Of a DNA stretch of 64,000 bases, positions 18,181-27,016 are shown piece after piece. Source of the DNA: UBA6016 sp964630205 (lineage in GTDB: Bacteria; Campylobacterota; Campylobacteria; Campylobacterales; UBA6016); the NCBI GenBank assembly GCA_964630205.1, contig CAZVTM010000005.1, positions 1 to 64,000 of the forward strand, given 5' to 3'. The notes beneath the pieces are model-generated. The model did no database searches and was not told the DNA's origin. It was given only the letters and a program-made list of their open reading frames with translations. Position 1 is the first letter of the stretch. Every line of letters begins with the position of its first letter. The position numbers were made by a program, and so were the translations under genes.

Positions 18181-19122
18181 AAATTTCCTTTTTTTGAGCC
18201 AGTAATATATAGCGACGCCGGTTGCTATCGTAAGCACTAATACAACATGATAGCCGTGCTGTGTTTTTAATTCTGGCATATTGTCAAAATTCATACTAAA
18301 TATTGAAGTAAAGAATGTAAGAGGTATGAATATAAGCGATATTCCTGCTAGTTTTTGCATAGCTTCGTTTGCTTTATTATCCGTAAGTCCAAGCTGAAGG
18401 TTCAAAAGGCTGACCGTCTTGTCCTGTAGAGATTTACACTCCGCGACAAGGCTCTGCTTGTGCTCCTTTAGATCCAAAAACTCAAATCTAAATTTCTTTT
18501 TAATAGATGTGGTAATGCTCGTAAAAAAGCGACTAAGGGCAACGGATTCATTGACAAAAATATGCGACAATCTATTTAGTGAACGTCTAGCATAGTATAG
18601 ATTTTTCAGTGTCTCTTGTCTCTCGACGCTTTCTGAAAGAATATTCTCCTCAAGCTCCTCAAGAATTGAGTTCGCGCTATCGAGGGCTTGTATCTGCTGG
18701 TCTGTCAAAATATCTAGAAAAGTGTACATTTCAAAATATAGATTTGTTTTTTTACCCCGCATCCGCTTGTCAAACTTCATCTCTATATCAAAAGCGGTCA
18801 TTTCGTCTTTGCATACTATGGCAAGCTTATTGCCTAGATTAATCAAAGCCACATTCTCTTCGTAAAAATCTATGAACTCGTCTCTTTCAAGTTTTAGATA
18901 CTTGAGAATAAGTACCGTTCCCTCGCTGAAGTCTTCAAAAGATGGTGTTTGCTCAAACGAGGCAATGTCCTCAAAAAACGGCTCAGGCAACTCCTCTGCT
19001 TTTAGCCAGTTAACAAGGAGCGGTTTGTTCAGGGTGGATATAAATACCTGATGGGCATCCTCTTTAATCTCATTTTCATCGAGCTTTACGAGTGAGCCGT
19101 TTATCTCTTCATAAGTTATCAA
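18175..19122 (-). CDS. corA: CorA-family divalent cation transporter, SMN variant
   Basis: 315 residues: a soluble N-terminal domain, a long helix, and two C-terminal membrane segments (about 255-275 and 290-308). The signature between them reads IFSMNFDNMPEL, so the usual GMN of the pore loop is SMN here. The CorA-type MPEL extension and the basic C terminus (KKRKFL) are kept. It should carry Mg2+ (or Co2+/Ni2+) across the inner membrane, but selectivity is uncertain given the Gly to Ser change. The start is a TTG six nt after GGAGG. Confidence 0.88.
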   Translation of the reverse strand: MITYEEINGSLVKLDENEIKEDAHQVFISTLNKPLLVNWLKAEELPEPFFEDIASFEQTPSFEDFSEGTVLILKYLKLERDEFIDFYEENVALINLGNKLAIVCKDEMTAFDIEMKFDKRMRGKKTNLYFEMYTFLDILTDQQIQALDSANSILEELEENILSESVERQETLKNLYYARRSLNRLSHIFVNESVALSRFFTSITTSIKKKFRFEFLDLKEHKQSLVAECKSLQDKTVSLLNLQLGLTDNKANEAMQKLAGISLIFIPLTFFTSIFSMNFDNMPELKTQHGYHVVLVLTIATGVAIYYWLKKRKFL

Positions 19123-19143
19123 ACCAAACCTCCGCCCAAAACC

Positions 19144-21243
19144 CTAATTATGCTCTACCCTATTTCTACCGTTTCTTTTTGCGGCGTATAGCGCCTCATC
19201 GGCTCTTTTAACAAACGTATCTATGGAGTCGTTATCCCTAAAACAGGCTACACCAAAACTACCGGTTACGCTTTGCGGCTCTATAAAATCATATCCGGCA
19301 AGAGCCGATCTAATAATCTCTGCCCTGGCTACGGCAACGTCCATATCGGCGCCCGGCAATAAAAGCATAAACTCCTCGCCACCCCATCTGGCAAAAATAT
19401 CGTTGCTTCTAATTTTAGATTTTATGATCTCAACCGTAGTTATAAGTACATAATCTCCTGCCTGATGCCCATATGTATCGTTTATTTTTTTGAAAAAATC
19501 TATATCTATCGCAACAAGAGAGAGCGGTTTCTTTGACTTTCTAGCCCTTGCTATCTCAGCTTCCATCATATTGCCAAACTTCATTCTGTTATATATTTTT
19601 GTCAAAGGATCGGTTGTGGCCAAAATCTCTAGATTTTTATTCTCTTTTTCTATATTTGTGATATCGAGGAACGAAATAAGATATGACTCGTTGTTCTTGA
19701 ACTTCTCAACTTTTAGCAAAAAGCTTTTAGGCTCTTCGGTGCTTCTATTTTTTTGCATCATCACTTTAAAGTCTCTGTCATAAGAGGAGGTGAGCAGCTT
19801 AAACCACAGTCCATTCTTTTTGTTTGAGAGATACCCCTCTTTTTTTACAAATAAATCAGCTATAGATTTGTATTTTGAATGAAACTCCGCAATAGTCCTT
19901 ACATCATAATACTCAAGAAAGCTCTTATTGGCTTCAATGATATTATTTCCGTCCTCCGTAATCACAAGCATCGACTCTTGCATATCGAGTATCGTTTGGA
20001 GGTAGTTATGTTGCTGTTTGATAGCGTCTTCAAGGTTTTTTTGCTCGGTGCTATCCCTAGATATCCCGATAAGCCCAATAACGGTTCCGTCTTTGTCTCT
20101 AATCGGAGCTTTTTTGACGCTTAGGTATACCGCTTTTTTGTCGCTGTACCTAGCCCAGTAGCTATTTATGATGGTTTTGCCTTTTTCAAGCACATCCCTA
20201 TCTGTATCCCTAAAAAGATTTGAATAATAATCATCAAACAAATCAAAATCGGTCTTTCCGCTTATCTCGTCTTTCTCTTTTCCGGCAAACTCCGCAAACG
20301 CCTTATTGCAGCCTATATATTTATAGTCAAGGTCTTTATAAAATATAAAGTCGTCGGTAGCGTCTATGAAGTCGTTAAGAAGTCTAGTTGTCCTTTCCGA
20401 CTCTTCGGTTTTAACGGCGAGCGTCTTTGAGAGACGTTGAAGCTGACTCTCTTTTTCTCTCACTATTTGCGACCATTTGTTGTAGACAATGTCCATTATC
20501 TCTTCACGGGTGATAATCCCCATTAGCTCACCGCTTTTTTCAAGGACAATAAGTCGCTTGAATCTTTTTTTACCCATAAGCTCCAAGGCTTCTTTTACCG
20601 TTGTCTCTTCATTGACTGTAAAGAGCGGGGTCTGCATAAACCCGGCTACCTCTTGCGACATATCCGTGTTTTTGATAATCAGCTTTACAATATCTCTTTT
20701 TGTGATTATGCCTATCGGCACACGGTGATCGTCTATGATTACGACGGCCTCAGTAGGGGTTGCATTGACCCTATGAAAAACGGTTGTAAGACTATCGGCA
20801 GTTTTTGCGGTTTTTGCTTCTGTTTTGCCTATTATATGCCCGAGCTTAATCTCATTCACAACAAGCTCGGTATCTATTGCGGATATAATATTTGACATCG
20901 ACACAACGCCGAGAAGATTTTTGGCATCATCTACAACGCACAGGTAATTAACATCCTCTCTAATCAAAAAAGACGCTTCCAAAGCGCTACTGTCTTGGCT
21001 TATTTGCTTAACGGTTTTAAATTCGACGGACTCGACCAAATCCGTAAAGGATATTCCCCGCAACAAGAAATCGGTTATATCGGTTACGGTAATAATTCCG
21101 TATTCCTTGATCCCGTCGTCAACAACAAGCACGTTTCTCAAATTGTTTTGAATCATCAGTTCCGCCGCTTTCATAAGCGTGTCTTTTCTACTGACCGAAG
21201 TTATTTGCTTTGTAGCAATATCCAAAACATTTTTGAATTCCAT
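19144..21243 (-). CDS. CBS-CBS-PAS-PAS-GGDEF diguanylate cyclase
   Basis: 699 residues from the ATG at 21243 (a longer frame to 21303 lacks support). Four CBS motifs occupy about 1-265, a short coiled linker follows, then PAS (YKDLDYKYIGCNKAF) and a second PAS-like segment. The C-terminal GGDEF domain has an intact active site (RWGGEEFMLLLPG) and an I site (RSND) five residues before it. It should make cyclic di-GMP with product inhibition and be tuned by adenine nucleotides at the CBS pairs. It is soluble. It stands apart from the minus-strand EAL genes but is a likely opponent of them. Confidence 0.9.
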   Translation of the reverse strand: MEFKNVLDIATKQITSVSRKDTLMKAAELMIQNNLRNVLVVDDGIKEYGIITVTDITDFLLRGISFTDLVESVEFKTVKQISQDSSALEASFLIREDVNYLCVVDDAKNLLGVVSMSNIISAIDTELVVNEIKLGHIIGKTEAKTAKTADSLTTVFHRVNATPTEAVVIIDDHRVPIGIITKRDIVKLIIKNTDMSQEVAGFMQTPLFTVNEETTVKEALELMGKKRFKRLIVLEKSGELMGIITREEIMDIVYNKWSQIVREKESQLQRLSKTLAVKTEESERTTRLLNDFIDATDDFIFYKDLDYKYIGCNKAFAEFAGKEKDEISGKTDFDLFDDYYSNLFRDTDRDVLEKGKTIINSYWARYSDKKAVYLSVKKAPIRDKDGTVIGLIGISRDSTEQKNLEDAIKQQHNYLQTILDMQESMLVITEDGNNIIEANKSFLEYYDVRTIAEFHSKYKSIADLFVKKEGYLSNKKNGLWFKLLTSSYDRDFKVMMQKNRSTEEPKSFLLKVEKFKNNESYLISFLDITNIEKENKNLEILATTDPLTKIYNRMKFGNMMEAEIARARKSKKPLSLVAIDIDFFKKINDTYGHQAGDYVLITTVEIIKSKIRSNDIFARWGGEEFMLLLPGADMDVAVARAEIIRSALAGYDFIEPQSVTGSFGVACFRDNDSIDTFVKRADEALYAAKRNGRNRVEHN

Positions 21244-21351
21244 ATACTTTGCGCCTCTCGTAGCTTGCAATTTTGTAAAAATATAGGCAAGCCCAAATTG
21301 CACCGATTATACCACTATTTTTTTAAACATTTTAAAAGCGTTGCACTTTGC

Positions 21352-21357
21352 TATAAT
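21352..21357 (+). promoter_or_regulatory. -10 element for coaE-dapF
   Basis: TATAAT 29 nt before the coaE ATG; no convincing -35. Confidence 0.55.
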
Positions 21358-21386
21358 TTTGCAAGACCAATATAAACGGAATAAGA

Positions 21387-22013
21387 ATGAAGCTGACAAA
21401 TTGCATTGTCATAACTGGCTCAATAGGGTGCGGCAAGAGTACTGTCTGTTCGATGCTTGCTTCAAGGGGATACAAAATAATAGACGCAGACGCCATAGGC
21501 AAAGAAATCGCGAATTCAAACTTACCGCTAATAGCCGAAGCATTCGGGGGCGATTATGTAAATGAGGGCGTATTAAATAGAGAAAAACTTGGAAAGCTTA
21601 TCTTTTCGGACGAAACAGCTAAGATAAAATTAGAATCGATAATGCACCCTCTAATCAAAGAAAAAATACTGCAAGAAGCTCAAAAACTAGAAAAAGATAA
21701 TAAAATATACTTTATAGATATTCCGTTATTTTTTGAGAGCAAAAATTATATGGAGCTACCTTTGGTTGCCGTAGTTTATACGCCAAGAGAGTCCCAAATA
21801 AAGAGAATATCATTGCGAAACAACCTAGCCGAACAGGATGTTTTGGCAAGAATAAATTCACAGATAGATATAGAAGAAAAAATAAAAATGGCCGACTTTA
21901 TCATAGATAATTCGGGCGACATATCGGGGCTATCCGATAAAGTAGATAATTTTTTAAAAGAGGTAGAGAGTTGGTTTTGCAAAAATACTGCGCAAGCGGA
22001 AACGATTTTTTAA
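21387..22013 (+). CDS. coaE: Dephospho-CoA kinase
   Basis: 208 residues with a P loop (ITGSIGCGKST, residues 8-18), DADAIGKEI, and the LINRx-type lid region (RNNLAEQDVLARI). It phosphorylates dephospho-CoA in the last step of CoA synthesis. The ATG follows a TATAAT by about 30 nt. It overlaps dapF by 43 nt, implying coupled expression. Confidence 0.93.
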   Translation: MKLTNCIVITGSIGCGKSTVCSMLASRGYKIIDADAIGKEIANSNLPLIAEAFGGDYVNEGVLNREKLGKLIFSDETAKIKLESIMHPLIKEKILQEAQKLEKDNKIYFIDIPLFFESKNYMELPLVAVVYTPRESQIKRISLRNNLAEQDVLARINSQIDIEEKIKMADFIIDNSGDISGLSDKVDNFLKEVESWFCKNTAQAETIF

Positions 22014-22705
22014 TATTTCACACATTCAAAAAAGAGGATAGAGCTTCGTTCGCAAAGGATGTATGCGACAGGCATTACGGCTTTGGCGCCGACGGTTTGA
22101 TAGCTCTAGTGCCGCATGACAAACTGGATTTTGAGTGGCAATTCTATAACTCTGACGGCTCAGAGGCTTCAATGTGCGGTAACGGCACAAGAGCAGCGGC
22201 TCTTTACGCATATGATAATAAATTAGCCGGAAATACTCAAAGCTTTCTGACCGGAGCGGGAGTTATCAAGACTGCCGTCTTTGAACCAAACATAGTGGAG
22301 ACAGAACTTACGGAACCGAAAATAATCATGGAAAAATTCAAAGAAAACGGTTTCGAGTGGTTGCTTATAGACACAGGCGTCCCTCACCTTGTAGCAGAAT
22401 GCGGCAAAGGTTTTTTTGACAAAGAGATGGCAAGAGAGATGAGGCACAAATATAATGCCAATGTCAACTTTTATCATTACGAAGATGAGCGGCTATATGT
22501 TCGTACATTTGAGCGTGGAGTAGAGGATGAGACTCTCGCATGCGGCACCGGAATGGCGGCTTGCGCATATAGCGTAGCGCAAATATCGGACTCGGAAAAG
22601 TTTTTAGTGCTTCCAAAAAGCAACGAAAATATCACGATTAAGGTTAAAAAAAATCAAATTCTATTCAAGGGCGAGGTTAAAAGGGTTGGGAGCTGTTTAG
22701 TTTAA
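21971..22705 (+). CDS. dapF: Diaminopimelate epimerase
   Basis: 244 residues with both catalytic cysteines: EASMCGNGTRA (near 69) and LACGTGMAA (near 191). It converts LL- to meso-diaminopimelate for lysine and peptidoglycan. The start is a TTG inside coaE, chosen because the conserved N terminus (LQKYCASGNDFLIF) needs it; a second TTG two codons later is possible. Slightly shorter than enterobacterial DapF, as usual in this phylum. Confidence 0.93.
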   Translation: MVLQKYCASGNDFLIFHTFKKEDRASFAKDVCDRHYGFGADGLIALVPHDKLDFEWQFYNSDGSEASMCGNGTRAAALYAYDNKLAGNTQSFLTGAGVIKTAVFEPNIVETELTEPKIIMEKFKENGFEWLLIDTGVPHLVAECGKGFFDKEMAREMRHKYNANVNFYHYEDERLYVRTFERGVEDETLACGTGMAACAYSVAQISDSEKFLVLPKSNENITIKVKKNQILFKGEVKRVGSCLV

Positions 22706-22720
22706 CTTTTGAATTTTTGG

Positions 22721-22726
22721 TAAAAT
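22721..22726 (+). promoter_or_regulatory. -10 element for the Bax-like gene
   Basis: TAAAAT, with a strong AAAGGAGGAG ribosome-binding site at 22755-22764 before the ATG at 22767. Confidence 0.5.
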
Positions 22727-22766
22727 CATAACTTCAATTTCAAATAAAAAACTAAAAGGAGGAGTT

Positions 22767-23534
22767 ATGCTGCCAAGATTTCTTACAGTGTATGTCTCAC
22801 TTTTGTTTGCAGCATTTGCATACGATAATACAAAAAACCAAAGCGGAACACCTTGGAACAAAATACTAGAGGAAAGTCCGGATAGAAAACAGACATTTGT
22901 AAATATGTTGCTTCCATACATCAACGAACAAAACCAAAAAATACTCATGGATAGAGATTTCGTGGAGCGTTTTTTTGCTAAATACCCAAATACGCAAAGC
23001 GAAGCCAGAATATCCGCCGATGAATACGCAAAACTTTTGGATATCGCAAAAACATACAAGGTCGGATATATTTTTGATAAAAAAGAGTATTTCGACAAGA
23101 TAGACATTATCCCGGCTTCTCTTGTTCTATCTCAAGCGGCGCTTGAGAGCGGATGGGGCAGCAGCAGAGTATCACTTGCCTCGAACAACCTGTTTGGACA
23201 AAAAAGCTTCGGCTCAAAAAACTATGTAAAAGCAACCGGCAATACAAGCGTGAAGTATGCGGCATTTGATAACATAGGCGATGCCGTAAAATCATATATG
23301 ACAAATCTCAATTCGCATGAAGCATATAAAGAGTTTCGCAAAAAAAGAGCCGACACAAAGAGGAAAAATCTGGAGTTTACCGGACTAAAAGCAGCCAATA
23401 CACTGATTAACTATTCAGAAGTTAGTAACTACACCGCAATGCTATCGCAAATGATTAAATCTTATTTTAGCGCTTATGACGGAGCAAAAAACATAATATC
23501 AAGCGGCGCGCTAAAGGCCGGCTTTATTCACTAA
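22767..23534 (+). CDS. Bax-like periplasmic glucosaminidase
   Basis: 255 residues with a signal peptide (about 1-18). The glucosaminidase fold has the catalytic Glu in SQAALESGWGSSRV near residue 127 and NNLFGQKSF, typical of the FlgJ/Bax group. It should cut GlcNAc-MurNAc bonds in the periplasm for cell-wall remodelling. It has its own promoter and a very strong ribosome-binding site. No FlgJ rod domain is present, so Bax-like is preferred. Confidence 0.82.
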   Translation: MLPRFLTVYVSLLFAAFAYDNTKNQSGTPWNKILEESPDRKQTFVNMLLPYINEQNQKILMDRDFVERFFAKYPNTQSEARISADEYAKLLDIAKTYKVGYIFDKKEYFDKIDIIPASLVLSQAALESGWGSSRVSLASNNLFGQKSFGSKNYVKATGNTSVKYAAFDNIGDAVKSYMTNLNSHEAYKEFRKKRADTKRKNLEFTGLKAANTLINYSEVSNYTAMLSQMIKSYFSAYDGAKNIISSGALKAGFIH

Positions 23535-23543
23535 AAAATGCGT

Positions 23544-23561
23544 GAGGCTTTTTTAAGCCTC
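23544..23561. terminator. Convergent hairpin between the Bax-like gene and prfA
   Basis: GAGGCTT (23544-23550), TTTT loop, AAGCCTC (23555-23561): a perfect 7-bp stem. On the minus strand a T6 run follows about 5 nt later, so it best serves prfA. Its right arm overlaps the prfA stop codon. Confidence 0.6.
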
Positions 23562-24620
23562 CGCTTCTTTCAATTTCTTAGCCTCAAAATACATACTACA
23601 CGGCTCTATTATCTCATCAAAAAGCCCGCCCTGCATAATTGCGTCAAGCCTATAAAGAGTTAACCCTATTCTGTGGTCGGTAATCCTGTTTTGCGGATAG
23701 TTGTAGGTTCTTATCCTCTCACTTCTATCGCCGCTTCCAACTTGCGATTTTCTAGATTCTCCAGTGGCGGCAAGCTGTTCTTCCATCTTTATCTCATAGA
23801 GTCTTGATTTTAGGATTTTTATCGCTTTGTCTTTATTTTTGTGTTGCGACTTTTCATCCTGTATCGCAACAGAAAGACCGGTTGGGATATGCGTCACACG
23901 CACCGCAGAGTCTGTCGTATTGACGGACTGTCCGCCGTTGCCGCCGGAGCGATATACATCTATTCTAAGTTCGCTCTCTTTTAGCTCTATCTCAACATCG
24001 TCAACCTCGGGGATAACCGCAACAGTAACCGCCGATGTATGAAGCCTCCCTTGCGTCTCTGTTGCTGGAACTCTTTGTACCCTGTGAACTCCGCCCTCAT
24101 ATTTGAGTCTTGAATAAACCCTATCGCCCTTGATAAGTATAGTAATATCCCTATACCCGCCTAGGTCGTTTTCAGCAAGGGATACCACCTCAACCTTCCA
24201 TCCTCTAAGTTCGGCATATCTCATATATGTTTTGCAAATATCTGCCGCAAATAGTGCAGCCTCATCGCCACCTGTTCCGGCTCTTATTTCAAGATACGTA
24301 TTTCTCTCGTCATTTGGATCTTTTGGCACCAAGAGCAGCTTGATTTTATCTTCCAAAATAAGTTTTCTCTCTTCAAGCTCTTTTATCTCCGCCTTGGCAA
24401 GCTCGCCAAGTTCTGGGTCATCAGCCAGAAGCTTGTTTTCTTCCAAATCGCCCATAAGCTTTTGGTACTCTTTTGCAGATTCGACTATCTCAGACAATCC
24501 AGACTGCTCCTTTGAGAGATCCGTCATCCTTTTTATGTCAGACGTAATATCCTCGGCAGACAAAAGTCTTGTAATTTCGTCATATCTATCTATAAAAGGT
24601 TGAAGCTTGTCTTGTAGCAT
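23553..24620 (-). CDS. prfA: Peptide chain release factor 1
   Basis: 355 residues. The catalytic GGQ lies in GGNGGQSVNTTDSAV near residue 230. The stop-codon recognition motif region RVPATETQGRLHTS carries the P-A-T tripeptide of RF1 rather than the SPF of RF2. It releases peptides at UAG and UAA. Normal length, ATG start. Confidence 0.96.
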   Translation of the reverse strand: MLQDKLQPFIDRYDEITRLLSAEDITSDIKRMTDLSKEQSGLSEIVESAKEYQKLMGDLEENKLLADDPELGELAKAEIKELEERKLILEDKIKLLLVPKDPNDERNTYLEIRAGTGGDEAALFAADICKTYMRYAELRGWKVEVVSLAENDLGGYRDITILIKGDRVYSRLKYEGGVHRVQRVPATETQGRLHTSAVTVAVIPEVDDVEIELKESELRIDVYRSGGNGGQSVNTTDSAVRVTHIPTGLSVAIQDEKSQHKNKDKAIKILKSRLYEIKMEEQLAATGESRKSQVGSGDRSERIRTYNYPQNRITDHRIGLTLYRLDAIMQGGLFDEIIEPCSMYFEAKKLKEAEA

Positions 24621-24701
24621 ATTTGTTCCAGGGTTTTAAACTTTGGCTCTCTCACCGAGATTTGGCGAGAGAATTTGAGAAAGGTTTGTGCGGTAGTTTG
24701 T

Positions 24702-24971
24702 TTAGGCGACTTTTAGTGTGTTTACAAGTTTAGCCAGTCTGCCAACTTTTCTAGAAGCTGTATTTTTTGTCAAAAAGCCTTTTGAGACAAATTTGTGTAG
24801 TTCTTGATTTGCAACTTTTAGTGCCGCCTCAGCTGCTACGCCGTCTTTTTTTGCAACAGCCCCTCTCACCTCTTTTACTATATTTTTGAGTTTTGTTCTG
24901 TAAACTCTGTTTCTAGCTGTTCTTTTTTCTGTTTGCCTGATTCTTTTTTCGGCTGATTTATGATTTGCCAT
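24702..24971 (-). CDS. rpsT: 30S ribosomal protein S20
   Basis: 89 residues from the ATG at 24971 (MANHKSAEKRIRQ), highly basic and helical, with a typical S20 end. The longer upstream frame is leader. An AAGGA lies before the ATG and a TAAAAT -10 at 25028-25033 on the minus strand. It is divergent from glmM. Confidence 0.95.
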   Translation of the reverse strand: MANHKSAEKRIRQTEKRTARNRVYRTKLKNIVKEVRGAVAKKDGVAAEAALKVANQELHKFVSKGFLTKNTASRKVGRLAKLVNTLKVA

Positions 24972-25027
24972 GTCTATATATTCCTTTTTTATATTTATTT
25001 GATTTTTCAAAAATAAAAATTTTCGCA

Positions 25028-25033
25028 ATTTTA
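25028..25033 (-). promoter_or_regulatory. -10 element for rpsT
   Basis: TAAAAT on the minus strand, about 57 nt before the rpsT ATG; the leader between is very A+T rich. Confidence 0.45.
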
Positions 25034-25063
25034 CCAAAATTTTTTTTAATAACGACTTTATGC

Positions 25064-25069
25064 TATACT
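25064..25069 (+). promoter_or_regulatory. -10 element for glmM-lspA
   Basis: TATACT preceded by TG-C (TGCTATACT), 44 nt before the glmM ATG, in the divergent rpsT/glmM spacer. Confidence 0.5.
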
Positions 25070-25112
25070 CCGCCTCCAAAAATCAAACAATAAAAAGATA
25101 AGAAGAATTAAG

Positions 25113-26453
25113 ATGAAACTATTTGGAACAGACGGAGTCAGAGGCAAAGCCGGAAAGGAACTTACCGTAAATACAGCCCTTCGGCTAGCAATGGCGGCAG
25201 GCATACACTTTAGAAAAACCTCTGTCACTAACAAAATTCTAATAGGCAAAGACACAAGAAGAAGCGGATATATGCTGGAAAATGCGATAGTTGCCGGTCT
25301 TACTGCCGTAGGCTATGACTGCGTACAGATAGGCCCTATGCCGACACCGGCGATAGCTTTTTTAACGGAAGATATGAGATGCGACGCAGGAATAATGATA
25401 AGCGCCAGCCACAATGCATACTATGATAACGGAATAAAATTTTTTAATCACGAAGGCAATAAGCTAAACACAGACATAGAGGCGATGATAGAGGCACTTT
25501 ATGCTGATAATGAAGCAATAGAGCTAGCGCAAAAAAAAGAGAGAGAGATAGGCTCTTCCAAAAGGATAGATGACGTTATCGGCAGATATATAGTCCACAT
25601 CAAAAACTCTTTCCCAAAACACCTATCTTTAAAAGGAGTTAGAATAGTTGTGGATGCGGCAAACGGAGCCGCCTACAAGGTAGCCCCTACGATACTATCT
25701 GAACTCGGCGCAGATCTAATAGTCATAAATGATGAGCCAAACGGATTTAATATTAATGAGGAGTGCGGCGCTCTTCATCCCGCAAAGCTTTCAGAAGAGG
25801 TACTAAAGTTTAGGGCCGATATAGGATTTGCACTTGACGGCGATGCAGACAGGCTTGTGGTAGTCGACGAAAAAGGAAATACGGTTAACGGCGATAAGCT
25901 GATAGCCGCACTCGCTTTGCATCTTGATTCACAAGGGCTTCTGAAAAAATCATCCGTAGTTGCAACAGTCATGAGCAACGGCGCCATGGAAGACTTTTTG
26001 GCATCCAAAAAAATAAAACTATTCAGGTGTAACGTCGGCGACAAATACGTACTTGAGACAATGCAAAGAGAGGGGCTAAACTTCGGCGGGGAACAAAGCG
26101 GGCATATTATCTTCAGCGACTACGCCAAAACCGGTGACGGACTTGCGAGCGCGCTCCAAACAATAGCCTATGTGCTTTCCACCAAAAAGCCGGCAAGCGA
26201 GGCTTTAAATCTGTTTGAGCTTTATCCGCAAATTCAAGAGGCAATAGCCGTCAAAACAAAAAAACCGCTTGACGAACTTGATGGCTTCAAAGAGAAAATA
26301 ACAGACTTAGAAAACAAAAAAATAGCACATCTAATCAGATATTCCGGCACAGAAAACAAACTCAGGCTACTACTCGAAGGAAAAAGCGAAACAGCCCTCG
26401 TAAAAGAGATGGACTCTCTTGTGGAATACTTTAAAAAAGTTTTAAATGCTTAA
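25113..26453 (+). CDS. glmM: Phosphoglucosamine mutase
   Basis: 446 residues. The N terminus is LFGTDGVRGKAG, the phosphoserine loop ISASHNAYYDNGIK (Ser near 100), the metal loop DGDADR (near 242), and the sugar-binding and phosphate loops GGEQSGH and RYSGTENKLR. It interconverts GlcN-6-P and GlcN-1-P for UDP-GlcNAc. Overlaps lspA by 8 nt. Confidence 0.96.
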   Translation: MKLFGTDGVRGKAGKELTVNTALRLAMAAGIHFRKTSVTNKILIGKDTRRSGYMLENAIVAGLTAVGYDCVQIGPMPTPAIAFLTEDMRCDAGIMISASHNAYYDNGIKFFNHEGNKLNTDIEAMIEALYADNEAIELAQKKEREIGSSKRIDDVIGRYIVHIKNSFPKHLSLKGVRIVVDAANGAAYKVAPTILSELGADLIVINDEPNGFNINEECGALHPAKLSEEVLKFRADIGFALDGDADRLVVVDEKGNTVNGDKLIAALALHLDSQGLLKKSSVVATVMSNGAMEDFLASKKIKLFRCNVGDKYVLETMQREGLNFGGEQSGHIIFSDYAKTGDGLASALQTIAYVLSTKKPASEALNLFELYPQIQEAIAVKTKKPLDELDGFKEKITDLENKKIAHLIRYSGTENKLRLLLEGKSETALVKEMDSLVEYFKKVLNA

Positions 26454-26880
26454 AAAAATAGTTTTTTTCATGCTTATCGCAGTATTTGCGATAGGCGCAG
26501 ACCAATATATCAAATCAATTATCCTAGACGGCTACAGGTGGCATAGCGATTATATCTCCATCATATACGTCCTAAACGAAGGCGTAGCTTTTAGTATGCT
26601 TTCATTTCTACAGGGATACTTAAAGTATTTGCAAATAGCGGTACTGTTTTTCGCACTCATATACGTCTCCGCCAACGGATATCTTAAAAAATATCCGTTG
26701 GAGCTTGGGCTAATATTCGGCTCCGGGGCTTCAAATATATACGATAGATTTATTCATGGCGGCGTTGTAGACTATATTTACTATCACCACTGGTTTGAAT
26801 TTGCGGTATTCAATCTTGCGGATGTACTCATAGATATAGGGGTTTTACTGCTAATCATCAAGATTTTAAAGAAGAAATAA
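26446..26880 (+). CDS. lspA: Lipoprotein signal peptidase (signal peptidase II)
   Basis: 144 residues, four membrane helices. The catalytic aspartates lie in SNIYDRFIHGGVVDYI and FNLADVLID, with YVLNEGVAFSML upstream. It cleaves prolipoproteins at the lipobox. Several lipoproteins in this window (6744, 34743, 55701) are potential substrates. Confidence 0.95.
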   Translation: MLKKIVFFMLIAVFAIGADQYIKSIILDGYRWHSDYISIIYVLNEGVAFSMLSFLQGYLKYLQIAVLFFALIYVSANGYLKKYPLELGLIFGSGASNIYDRFIHGGVVDYIYYHHWFEFAVFNLADVLIDIGVLLLIIKILKKK

Positions 26881-26892
26881 TGAATTCTTTGG

Positions 26893-26898
26893 TAGAAT
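26893..26898 (+). promoter_or_regulatory. -10 element for tRNA-Val
   Basis: TAGAAT 15 nt before the tRNA 5' end, immediately after lspA. Confidence 0.45.
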
Positions 26899-26912
26899 CC
26901 CAATCCACATTC

Positions 26913-26988
26913 GGTCCCGTAGCTCAGTTGGTAGAGCACTACCTTGACATGGTAGTGGTCGTTGGTTCGAGTCCAATCGGGGCCACCA
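26913..26988 (+). tRNA. tRNA-Val (anticodon GAC)
   Basis: A 76-nt cloverleaf. The acceptor stem GGTCCCG pairs with CGGGGCC, followed by A and an encoded CCA. The anticodon stem CTACC/GGTAG holds the loop TTGACAT (anticodon GAC), and the T arm has GGTTCGAGTCC. thrS starts only 28 nt downstream with no obvious promoter or terminator between, so the tRNA may be processed from a thrS-containing transcript. Confidence 0.96.
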
Positions 26989-27016
26989 TTTTAAATACAA
27001 TCCCACAAGGCAATAA

